Shown: one piece after another, positions 24,718 to 32,969 of the stretch
Layout: every line of letters begins with the position of its first letter
Numbering within the stretch: the first letter of the stretch is position 1
Notes under the pieces: model-generated
Databases searched by the model: none
Told to the model about the DNA's origin: nothing
Seen by the model: the letters and a program-made list of their open reading frames with translations, nothing else
NCBI RefSeq assembly: GCF_040049215.1
Contig: NZ_JBDZDN010000003.1
Coordinates: 1 to 64,000, forward strand
Direction of reading: 5' to 3'
Source of the DNA: Mesorhizobium_K sp040049215
GTDB lineage: Bacteria; Pseudomonadota; Alphaproteobacteria; Rhizobiales; Rhizobiaceae
Length of the DNA stretch: 64,000 bases
Translations under genes and position numbers: made by a program

Positions 24718-27677
24718 TAAACGCCGACGCGGCGGCGAAAGCGGAGGGACCGGTGCTGCGACTACAAGCAACGGCGAAACTCTTCCCGCTCGACGCCGCC
24801 GCGGCGAGAGCGGAGCTTGCCGACGTGGCGGAGGCCGCCGCGGAGAACGGATTTTCGCGGCTGGCGGCATTCCTGTCCGCCGACGGGGAGATGCAGGGCT
24901 TCCTGGGTGCGGTCTTCAATCTCTCCGGCTTCCTTCGCGATGCGGCGCGCCGGCGGCCCGAAATGCTCGAGGCGCTGTTCGACCAAGCGGTCGAGCAACG
25001 ACTTGATGTTCTGCTCAAGCAGATCGCGGCCACGCCCCGCGCCGAGGATGTCAGCGAAAATGCCTTGATGATGGCGCTGCGCCGGCTGAAGCTCGAAGCG
25101 CATTTCCTGATCGCGCTTGCCGAACTTGCCGGCGAGGCCGACACGGCGACCACAGTCGAACGTCTCAGCAATCTGGCGGACGCCTGTGTCAACGCCGCTA
25201 TCGACTTTCTGCTGCTCGACGCCCACAGGCAGGGCAAGCTCAACCTGCCGGATCCAACAGATCCGGGCAAAGGTTCTGGCTGGGTCGTCCTAGGCATGGG
25301 CAAGCTCGGCGCGCGCGAGCTGAACTTCTCCTCCGACATCGACCTCATCGTATTCTACGATCCGACCGCGCCCGCCATCGTCGATCTTGTGGATGCAACG
25401 GAACTGTTCGCCCGGCTGACGCGCCGGCTCGTGCGCATCCTTCAGGACCGCACGGAGCACGGCTATGTCTTTCGCACCGACCTTCGCTTGCGCCCCGATC
25501 CCGGCTCCACGCCCCTGGCGATCCCGGTCGAGGCCGCGCTGAACTATTACGAGGGCCGCGGTCAGAACTGGGAGCGCGCCGCCATGATCAAGGCGCGTCC
25601 GGTCGCCGGCGACATCGAGGCGGGCGAGGCATTCCTCGCAGAGCTGCGCCCCTATGTCTGGCGCAAATACATGGACTATGCCGCCATCGCCGACGTCCAT
25701 TCGATCAAGCGTCAGATCCACGCGCACAAGGGCCATGGCGAGATCGCCGTGAAGGGGCACAACGTCAAGCTCGGGCGGGGCGGCATCCGGGAGATCGAGT
25801 TCTTCGTTCAGACCCAGCAGCTGATCGCGGGCGGGCGCTTTCCCGAGTTGCGCGGCCGGGCGACGGTGCCCATGCTGGGACAACTGGCGGCGCGCGGCTG
25901 GATAACCACGGACGCGCGCGATGCGCTGACCGGGCAATACTGGTTCCTGCGCCGCGTCGAGCATGCCGTCCAGATGGTCGCCGACGAGCAGACGCACACG
26001 CTGCCGGAAACCGACGAGGGGCTGGAGCGGATCGCGCGTCTGCTGGGCCTCGCCGGGGCAGCACAATTTTCGGCGATCTTCCGCGCTTCCTTGCAGGCTG
26101 TCGAGCGTCACTATGCGGCGCTGTTCGAAGCAGCACCCGAACTGTCGTCCAGGGTGGGCAATCTGGTCTTCACCGGCGACGTGGACGATCCCGACACGTT
26201 GAAGACGCTCGGCAAGCTTGGTTTCAAGCGGCCGAGCGACATCTGCCGTGTCATCCGGAGCTGGCATTTCGGCCGCTACCGGGCCACTCAGTCGGCCGAG
26301 GCTCGCGAGCGGCTTACCGAGCTGACGCCCGCGCTGCTCGAAGCTTTCGGCAAGACCAAGAAGGCCGACAAGGCGCTTGTGCGCTTCGACCAATTCCTGG
26401 CCGGCCTGCCTGCCGGCATCCAGCTCTTCTCGTTGCTGCAGTCCAATCCGAGCCTGTTGAAGCTCCTGGCGACCATCATGGGGGCAGCACCCCGGCTGGC
26501 GGGCGTGATCACGCGCCGTCCGCACGTCTTTGACGGACTGCTCGATCCGGCGCTGCTTTCGGAACTGCCCGACCGCGACTATCTGGCGGGCCGGCTCGCG
26601 GTCTTCATCGATACCGCGGCCGGATACGAGGAGGTCCTCGACCGGCTGCGCATTTTCGCCGCCGAACAGAAATTCCTGATCGGCGTTCGGCTTCTCGCCG
26701 GCGCGATCGACGCCGAACGTGCCGGCAAGGCTTTTTCCGATCTCGCCGACCTGACCATCGGCGCCGCGCTGCACGCCGTGCAGGAGGAGTTCGCGCACCG
26801 GCATGGCCGCGTTGCCGGCGGCCGGGTGGCGATCCTCGGCATGGGCAAGCTCGGCAGCCGCGAACTGACGGCGGGGTCTGACGTCGACCTGATCCTGCTC
26901 TACGACCACGATGCGGACGCCGACGAATCCGATGGCGAAAAGCCGCTGGCGCCCTCGCACTACCATGCCCGCATGACGCAGCGCCTGATCGCCGCGGTCT
27001 CCGCGCCGACGGCGGAAGGCGTGCTCTACGAGCTGGACCTCAGGCTGCGTCCCTCGGGCAACAAGGGGCCGGTGGCGACCCATGTCGACGCATTCAAGAA
27101 GTATCAACGCGGCGAGGCCTGGACCTGGGAGCATATGGCGCTGACGCGCGCGCGCGTCGTCGCCGGCGAGGCGGAACTGGCCGCCGAGATCGAGGTCGAG
27201 GTGGCGGAAGTCCTGGCGCTGCCGCGAGACCCCAAGAAGATCGCGGCTGAGGCGGTCGAGATGCGCGCCATGATCGACAAGGAAAAACCGCCGCGCGACC
27301 TCTGGGACATCAAGCTCATTCCAGGCGGCCTGATCGATCTGGAGTTCATCGCACAGGTTGCCGTGCTTTGCGGACGGACGAAAGGCGAAAGGGTGACGGG
27401 GACCGCCAAGACGCTGGCACGGCTCTCGCCCGACTTCGCGGACGGCCAGACCAGGCAGGAACTCACCGACGCCTATGCGCTCTATTTGTCGCTCACGCAG
27501 ATGATCAGGCTTTGCCTAACCGGGCCGTTCGTGAAGGACGATAGCCCGCCGGGCCTCATCGATCTGATTCTGGCGGCGACGGACCTGCCGGATATCAAGG
27601 TGCTCGAAGCGCATCTCAAGGAGACGGCGGCGAAGGTGCGCGGCCACTTCAACCGTCTGCTGTCCGCGATGTCGTAG
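24714..27677 (+). CDS. glnE: glutamine synthetase adenylyltransferase/deadenylase GlnE
   Basis: A 987-residue bifunctional enzyme that adenylylates and deadenylylates glutamine synthetase in response to PII. Two nucleotidyltransferase domains are visible: the N-terminal deadenylase with GKLGARELNFSSDIDL near residue 200, and the C-terminal adenylylase with GKLGSRELTAGSDVDLI near residue 712. Helical regulatory regions lie between and after them. Length is normal for the family. It starts at a GTG overlapping the kinase stop and converges with the pleC-like gene 30 bases away. Confidence 0.95.
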   Translation: MINADAAAKAEGPVLRLQATAKLFPLDAAAARAELADVAEAAAENGFSRLAAFLSADGEMQGFLGAVFNLSGFLRDAARRRPEMLEALFDQAVEQRLDVLLKQIAATPRAEDVSENALMMALRRLKLEAHFLIALAELAGEADTATTVERLSNLADACVNAAIDFLLLDAHRQGKLNLPDPTDPGKGSGWVVLGMGKLGARELNFSSDIDLIVFYDPTAPAIVDLVDATELFARLTRRLVRILQDRTEHGYVFRTDLRLRPDPGSTPLAIPVEAALNYYEGRGQNWERAAMIKARPVAGDIEAGEAFLAELRPYVWRKYMDYAAIADVHSIKRQIHAHKGHGEIAVKGHNVKLGRGGIREIEFFVQTQQLIAGGRFPELRGRATVPMLGQLAARGWITTDARDALTGQYWFLRRVEHAVQMVADEQTHTLPETDEGLERIARLLGLAGAAQFSAIFRASLQAVERHYAALFEAAPELSSRVGNLVFTGDVDDPDTLKTLGKLGFKRPSDICRVIRSWHFGRYRATQSAEARERLTELTPALLEAFGKTKKADKALVRFDQFLAGLPAGIQLFSLLQSNPSLLKLLATIMGAAPRLAGVITRRPHVFDGLLDPALLSELPDRDYLAGRLAVFIDTAAGYEEVLDRLRIFAAEQKFLIGVRLLAGAIDAERAGKAFSDLADLTIGAALHAVQEEFAHRHGRVAGGRVAILGMGKLGSRELTAGSDVDLILLYDHDADADESDGEKPLAPSHYHARMTQRLIAAVSAPTAEGVLYELDLRLRPSGNKGPVATHVDAFKKYQRGEAWTWEHMALTRARVVAGEAELAAEIEVEVAEVLALPRDPKKIAAEAVEMRAMIDKEKPPRDLWDIKLIPGGLIDLEFIAQVAVLCGRTKGERVTGTAKTLARLSPDFADGQTRQELTDAYALYLSLTQMIRLCLTGPFVKDDSPPGLIDLILAATDLPDIKVLEAHLKETAAKVRGHFNRLLSAMS

Positions 27678-27707
27678 CGTTCTAGCCAGCCAACCCCGAC
27701 CGGCCGT

Positions 27708-30095
27708 TCAGGCGGCCTTTGCTGGGGCCGCAGGGCGCCTGATCGGGATGCGAACCGAGACGATGGTTCCGACGCCTTGCGTCGAGCGGATCTTGAGGGC
27801 GCCGCCGTGGAGCTGCGCCAGCGAACGGGAAATCGCGAGCCCCAGCCCCGAGCCAGTGTGGTTCTTGGAGAACTGGTTCTGCACCTGCTCGAAAGGCCGT
27901 CCGAGCTTGCCCAGCGCCTCCTTGGGGATGCCGCAGCCATTGTCCTCGATGGTCAGCATCAATGCGCCCGCGACATTGCGGGCACGCACCGAGATGTGGC
28001 CGCCTTGGCCGGTGAATTTCACCGCGTTGGAAAGCAGGTTGATGGCGATCTGCTTGATGGCGCGCCGGTCGGCGAAGACCCTCATGGAATCGGCGATCCG
28101 CGTCTCGACCGAGATATTCTTCTCGGCGGCCTGCAGCGAGACCACCCTGACCGTCTCGTGGATGAGTGGGCACAGGTCGATCTCTTCCCGGTCGACCGAG
28201 AACTGGCCGGCCTCTATCTTCGACATGTCGAGGATGTCGTTGATGACGCCGAGCAGATATGCCCCGCTGGCCTGGATGTCGCGGGCGTATTCCTCGTAGC
28301 GGTCGGAGCCGAGCGGACCGAACAGCTTCGATTCCATCACTTCAGAGAAGCCGATGATGGCATTGAGCGGCGTGCGCAGTTCGTGCGACATGTTGGCGAG
28401 GAATTCCGACTTGGCGCGGTTCGCCGCCTCGGCGCGCTCCGTTTCGCGCATGTATTTCCGGTTGAGTTCGACGAGCTCGGTCGACCGCTCCTGTTCGGAA
28501 CGGCGCGCCAGGCTGAGGTCGTGAATGGTCGCCATCAGCCGCCGCTCGCTGTCGACGAGCTTCTCCTGATGCTGCTTGATCTGCGTGATGTCGGAGCCGA
28601 CCGACACGGTGCCGCCGTCGCGGGTCCTGAGCTCGTTGACCTGCAGCCAGCGTCCGTCGACGAGCTGGCGCTCGAAGCTGGCGCCGCCGCTCGGCCCGTT
28701 GGCGTTGGCAAGCCGCCGTTCCGACGCGAAGGCGAGCATTTTCGTTTCGAGCTCGTCGCGGGGGGCGCCCGGGACCACATCGCGGTCCGAGAGCCCGTTG
28801 TCTTCCTGGTATTTCGAATTGCACATGACCAGCTTCCGGGCCGAATCCCACAGCACGAAGGATTCGTTGATGCTCTCGATCGCGGTCCTGAGCCGCATGT
28901 CGGCTGCTTCCGAGCGCAGCGCGAGATGGCGTTGCTCGGTCACGTCGACGGCGATGCCGATGAGCTGGATCTCCGGCGCCTCCGGATCGATGACCTGCGC
29001 GCGGGCGCGCACCCAGATCCACTGCCCGTTGGCGTGCCGCATACGGAAGACCTGGTCGATATGGTCGATCTCGCGCGCCACGATCCTCTTGGCGAGGTCG
29101 AACAGGTCGCCGTCGCCTTGATGGATGATTTCGGCGACCTCACCGAACGAAAGCATGGTGTCGTACGGCTCGTAGCCGAGCATGTCGTACATGGAGCGCG
29201 ACCAGTACATCTTGCCGCGCACCATGTCCCAGTCCCACAGGCCGCAGCGGCCGCGCACGAGCGCGAGGTCGATGCGCTGGTGCGCTTCGAGGTAGATGCG
29301 GTCGGCCGCCTGCGCGCGCGCCGCCTGGCTGAAATAGGCGTAGAGGATGACGAGCAGCACGCCGGCCGTCACCACGAACAGCGTGACATTCATCGACGCG
29401 GTCCTGCGCCATTCGGCGAATACGCTGTCGTAGGGGATCATCGCGACCGCCGCGCCGGACCGGCTGTCGGTCAGCTCGACCGCCGCGAGCCAGGTGCGGT
29501 CGCCGACCCTCACGTCCATGACGCCGGCTCGGTCGCCGAACATGAAGAGCGGCTGGCCGCCCGAGACGATGCCGTCGAGGTTGTGCCCCTGCCAGGAGGC
29601 TCCTCCGGCAGTCGTGGCGATGACTTTGAACGCCGCGTCAGTGACGGCAAGCACATGTCCGCCGGCGAGCATTCCGCCTTGCATCGTCTCCTGCACCAGC
29701 CGGTGAGCCTCGGCCTCGGCGTCGTTTTGGCCGGCCTCCGCAAGCATCAGCGCATTGACGAGTTCGCCTGCGGCAAGGCCGAGCACCGTCTTCGCATCGC
29801 GCTCCACGTCGTCGCGCAGCGCCATCAGCGACAGGAAACGCACCGAGGCGATCACGATCAGGAAGATGAGGATGAGGACGGGGATCGAGCGCTTGAGCAA
29901 AGGTTCGGCAGCGAGCAGGCGACGATAGGCAGGCGCTGCGATGATGCGCGCATTTCCCGCTACCTTGTCCCGCCCTTCGTTGTGGCGGGCAAAGGTCGAG
30001 CCATCGGCCGCGCCCCACGCGTCCGCTCCGGCCATGCCGTTCCCCCGAATGTTCCTGTTGACGATCCGGCGACACCGCACATCCGAATCATCCAT
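27708..30095 (-). CDS. pleC: membrane PAS sensor histidine kinase, PleC-like
   Basis: A 795-residue kinase. TM1 lies near 66-88, a periplasmic sensor follows, and TM2 lies near 235-255. Two PAS regions (about 290-400 and 405-520) precede a coiled linker and the H-box with His571 (NMSHELRTPLNAIIGF). The sequence after the histidine (SEVMESKLFGPLG, GVINDILDMSKIEAG) is the DivJ/PleC type, and the HATPase motifs NLLSNAVKF, DNGCGIP and GSGLGLAIS are intact. PleC dephosphorylates or phosphorylates DivK in the cell-cycle pathway. Placement between glnE and pepN matches the S. meliloti pleC locus as I recall it. Confidence 0.7.
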   Translation of the reverse strand: MDDSDVRCRRIVNRNIRGNGMAGADAWGAADGSTFARHNEGRDKVAGNARIIAAPAYRRLLAAEPLLKRSIPVLILIFLIVIASVRFLSLMALRDDVERDAKTVLGLAAGELVNALMLAEAGQNDAEAEAHRLVQETMQGGMLAGGHVLAVTDAAFKVIATTAGGASWQGHNLDGIVSGGQPLFMFGDRAGVMDVRVGDRTWLAAVELTDSRSGAAVAMIPYDSVFAEWRRTASMNVTLFVVTAGVLLVILYAYFSQAARAQAADRIYLEAHQRIDLALVRGRCGLWDWDMVRGKMYWSRSMYDMLGYEPYDTMLSFGEVAEIIHQGDGDLFDLAKRIVAREIDHIDQVFRMRHANGQWIWVRARAQVIDPEAPEIQLIGIAVDVTEQRHLALRSEAADMRLRTAIESINESFVLWDSARKLVMCNSKYQEDNGLSDRDVVPGAPRDELETKMLAFASERRLANANGPSGGASFERQLVDGRWLQVNELRTRDGGTVSVGSDITQIKQHQEKLVDSERRLMATIHDLSLARRSEQERSTELVELNRKYMRETERAEAANRAKSEFLANMSHELRTPLNAIIGFSEVMESKLFGPLGSDRYEEYARDIQASGAYLLGVINDILDMSKIEAGQFSVDREEIDLCPLIHETVRVVSLQAAEKNISVETRIADSMRVFADRRAIKQIAINLLSNAVKFTGQGGHISVRARNVAGALMLTIEDNGCGIPKEALGKLGRPFEQVQNQFSKNHTGSGLGLAISRSLAQLHGGALKIRSTQGVGTIVSVRIPIRRPAAPAKAA

Positions 30096-30174
30096 AAAGA
30101 ATCAAAGGTGATTCGGCTTGTCCAGTGGCAGCCGGCAAAAAGACCGAAAATTGCCGAAAATCGTTTCGATTCCC

Positions 30175-32820
30175 CTAAGCGAGGGTGCGCTCGACAATAT
30201 CGCGCAGGTCGGCGGACAGATTCTCGGTCCCAGAGATCAGAAGCAGCGCCTCACGCGCCTTGCCCTGGCGCTCCGGTTCCAGCGAGCGCCAGGAGCGCAG
30301 AGCGGTCGCCAGGCGCGCCGCAAGCTGGGGATTGCGCCCTTCGATCTCCAGCACCGCGCGGGCGAAGAAGTCGTAGCCCGCCCCGTCGGCGCGGTTGAAA
30401 GCGGTCTGGTTGGCGGTGGCGAAGGTGCCGATCAGAGCCCGCACGCGGTTGGGGTTCGTCATGGTGAAGCCGGGATATTCCGTCAGCGCACGAACCTTTT
30501 CGAGCGTGGCCGCACCCGGCGCGGTCGCCTGGATCGTCAGCCACTTGTCCATGACCAGGGGATCGGCGCGGTAGCGCTCCTCGAACGCCGCGAGCGCATC
30601 TTTCGCCTGCTCGGTCTCCCCATGCCGATGCGTGAGGATGGCTAGCGCCGCGGCGCGGTCGGTCATGTTGGTCGCGTCGGCGAAATGCCGCGAGGCGAGA
30701 TCGGCGCCGCCGGGCAGGATGGCGAGATAGTCGAGCAGCATGTTGCGCAAGGCGCGGCGGCCGGCGCTCGCCGCGTCCGGGCTGAAGCGGCCTGTGAATT
30801 CGAGCGAGCCGTAGAGCTTGCGCAGCACGTGTTCGTTCGACTGGGCGACCGCCGCTGCGAGTGCTTCGCGGCTGACGAAAATGACGTCCGGGTCGATGTT
30901 CTTGCCGATCTCGCGCGCGATGTCGGCCTCGCCGGGGAGCGAGAGCGCCAGTGCGCGGAAGGCATGCTCCAGCTCTTCGTCGGCCGCGATGATGCCGGCG
31001 AGTTCGACGAGCCTTTCGGGGAACCGCGGCTGCTTGCCGCCGAGGCCGTCGCGGAAGGCTGCGATCAGCGCTTCGGTTAGAAGCGTGTTGTAGGACTGCC
31101 AGCGCGAGAAGGGATCGCTGTCGTGGCGGGCGAGGAAGAACTGGTCCTCGCCGCGCTGCTCGACCGACAGCGTGACCGGCGCGGAGAAACCGCGGTTGAG
31201 CGAGAGGGCAGGGCGCTCGGCGATGCCGGAGAAACGCACGACATGGCGGCGCTTCTTCACATGGATGACGCCGTTCTCGACGGCCGCATCGTCCGCGCCG
31301 CCATGCGCGATGTCCTTGCCGTCGCTGCCGACCAGGCCGAACGCCAAAGGGATATGCATCAGCCGCTTGCGGCTTTCGGACGGCGTCGGCGGCACCGATT
31401 GTTCGATCTCGATGACGAATTCGCGCTTTGCCGCGTCATGCGAGGTCGAGACCGTCAGGTTCGGCGTGCCTGCCTGATTGTACCAGAGCGCGAACTGCTG
31501 GAGATCACGGCCCGACACGTCCTCGAAGACTTTCACGAAATCCTCGACCGTCGCTGCTTCGCCGTCGTGGCGCTCGAAATAGAGGTCCATGCCCGCGCGG
31601 AACATTTCCGCGCCAAGAATCGTGCGGATCATGCGCACGACTTCCGAGCCCTTCTCGTAGACGGTCGCCGTGTAGAAATTGTTGATCTCGCGGTAGCGGC
31701 GCGGCCGCACCGGATGCGCCAGCGGCCCCTGGTCCTCAGGGAACTGGTGCGCGCGCAGTGTGCGCACCTCGGCGATGCGTTTTACCGGCCGCGAGCGCTG
31801 GTCGGCGGAGAACTCGTGGTCGCGGAAGACGGTCAGCCCTTCCTTCAGGCAGAGCTGGAACCAGTCGCGGCAAGTGATTCTATTGCCTGTCCAATTGTGG
31901 AAATACTCATGCGCGATGATCGCCTCGATGTTGGCGAAGTCGGCGTCGGTCGCGGTCTCGTCGTCGGCCAGCACATATTTGTCGTTGAAGATGTTGAGGC
32001 CCTTGTTCTCCATCGCCCCCATGTTGAAATCCGACACCGCGACGATGTTGAATATGTCGAGATCGTATTCGCGGCCGAACGCTTCCTCGTCCCAGCGCAT
32101 GGAGCGCTTCAGCGCGTCCATCGCATAGGTCGCGAACCTTTCCTTGCCGTGCTCGACATAGACGCCGAGATCGACCTTGCGGCCCGACGCGGTGACGAAG
32201 CTGTCGGTCACCACGCCCAGGTCGCCGGCGACGAGCGCGAAGAGGTAGGAGGGCTTCGGGAAGGGGTCGTGCCAGACGGCATAGTGCCAGCCATCCGCCA
32301 AATCGCCGGTCTCCTGGCGGTTGCCGTTGGACAAAAGCAGCGGCGCCGCGTTCTTCGGCGCCTCGACGCGCACCGTATAAACCGACAGAATGTCGGGGCG
32401 GTCGAGGAAATAGGTGATGCGGCGGAACCCCTCCGCTTCGCATTGGGTGCAGTAGACGCCGTTGGTGCGGAACAGGCCCATCAACGCGGAATTGGTCGAC
32501 GGCGACAGTTCGGTCTCCAGGGTCAGCCGGAAAGTCTCTGCCGAGGGCGGCGCCGGGATGATCAACTGGTCGGGCGATGCCTGGTAGGCGGAGGCGGCGA
32601 GCGGCAAGCCGTCCAGCTCGATCCGCTTCAGAACCAGCCCGTCGCCGGAGAGGATCAGGGGCGCGTTCTTCGAAGCGCCGTGCCGTCGGGCGACCGTCAG
32701 TTCGGCCAGGACCGAGGTTGCATCCGGATGGAGCCGGAAGGTCAGGCTGGTTTGCGGGATGATGTAGTCGCTGGGCCGGTAGTCTTCGAGGCGGAAAACC
32801 TGGCCCGTGTCTGTACGCAT
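30175..32820 (-). CDS. pepN: aminopeptidase N (M1 family)
   Basis: An 881-residue M1 zinc aminopeptidase. It shows GAMENKG (268-274) for substrate recognition and the zinc motif HEYFH (304-308) with Glu327 as third ligand (KEGLTVFRD). The rest of the length fits the E. coli-type PepN with a helical C-terminal domain. I chose the ATG at 32820 (MRTDTGQVFRL), which matches family starts. It releases N-terminal residues in the cytoplasm. It lies 79 bases upstream of the PleC-like gene and diverges from the CoxL-like gene. Confidence 0.94.
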   Translation of the reverse strand: MRTDTGQVFRLEDYRPSDYIIPQTSLTFRLHPDATSVLAELTVARRHGASKNAPLILSGDGLVLKRIELDGLPLAASAYQASPDQLIIPAPPSAETFRLTLETELSPSTNSALMGLFRTNGVYCTQCEAEGFRRITYFLDRPDILSVYTVRVEAPKNAAPLLLSNGNRQETGDLADGWHYAVWHDPFPKPSYLFALVAGDLGVVTDSFVTASGRKVDLGVYVEHGKERFATYAMDALKRSMRWDEEAFGREYDLDIFNIVAVSDFNMGAMENKGLNIFNDKYVLADDETATDADFANIEAIIAHEYFHNWTGNRITCRDWFQLCLKEGLTVFRDHEFSADQRSRPVKRIAEVRTLRAHQFPEDQGPLAHPVRPRRYREINNFYTATVYEKGSEVVRMIRTILGAEMFRAGMDLYFERHDGEAATVEDFVKVFEDVSGRDLQQFALWYNQAGTPNLTVSTSHDAAKREFVIEIEQSVPPTPSESRKRLMHIPLAFGLVGSDGKDIAHGGADDAAVENGVIHVKKRRHVVRFSGIAERPALSLNRGFSAPVTLSVEQRGEDQFFLARHDSDPFSRWQSYNTLLTEALIAAFRDGLGGKQPRFPERLVELAGIIAADEELEHAFRALALSLPGEADIAREIGKNIDPDVIFVSREALAAAVAQSNEHVLRKLYGSLEFTGRFSPDAASAGRRALRNMLLDYLAILPGGADLASRHFADATNMTDRAAALAILTHRHGETEQAKDALAAFEERYRADPLVMDKWLTIQATAPGAATLEKVRALTEYPGFTMTNPNRVRALIGTFATANQTAFNRADGAGYDFFARAVLEIEGRNPQLAARLATALRSWRSLEPERQGKAREALLLISGTENLSADLRDIVERTLA

Positions 32821-32969
32821 GTTCTGTATCGTCCCGCAGTGTGCTGGCGTGCCGCGTAATCGGCGCATTCGTGAGAAAGGTGCTCTTTACACGATCGCTT
32901 CCCCTCGACAAAACTGAAACGCGGCTTATTTCAGGCACGCATCTCCAATCCAATCTCGCGAGGCAGTAA

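Noticed and set aside
25290..27134. 614-codon minus-strand frame inside glnE
   Set aside because: Shadow of glnE codon bias; composition is low-complexity and unlike any family.
27702..27720. GGCCG/CGGCC followed by TTT between glnE and the pleC-like gene as a terminator
   Set aside because: Only a five-pair stem and three Ts, overlapping the pleC coding end; too weak to annotate.
31123..32859. 578-codon plus-strand frame opposite pepN
   Set aside because: Antisense shadow; pepN motifs on the other strand are intact along the whole length.
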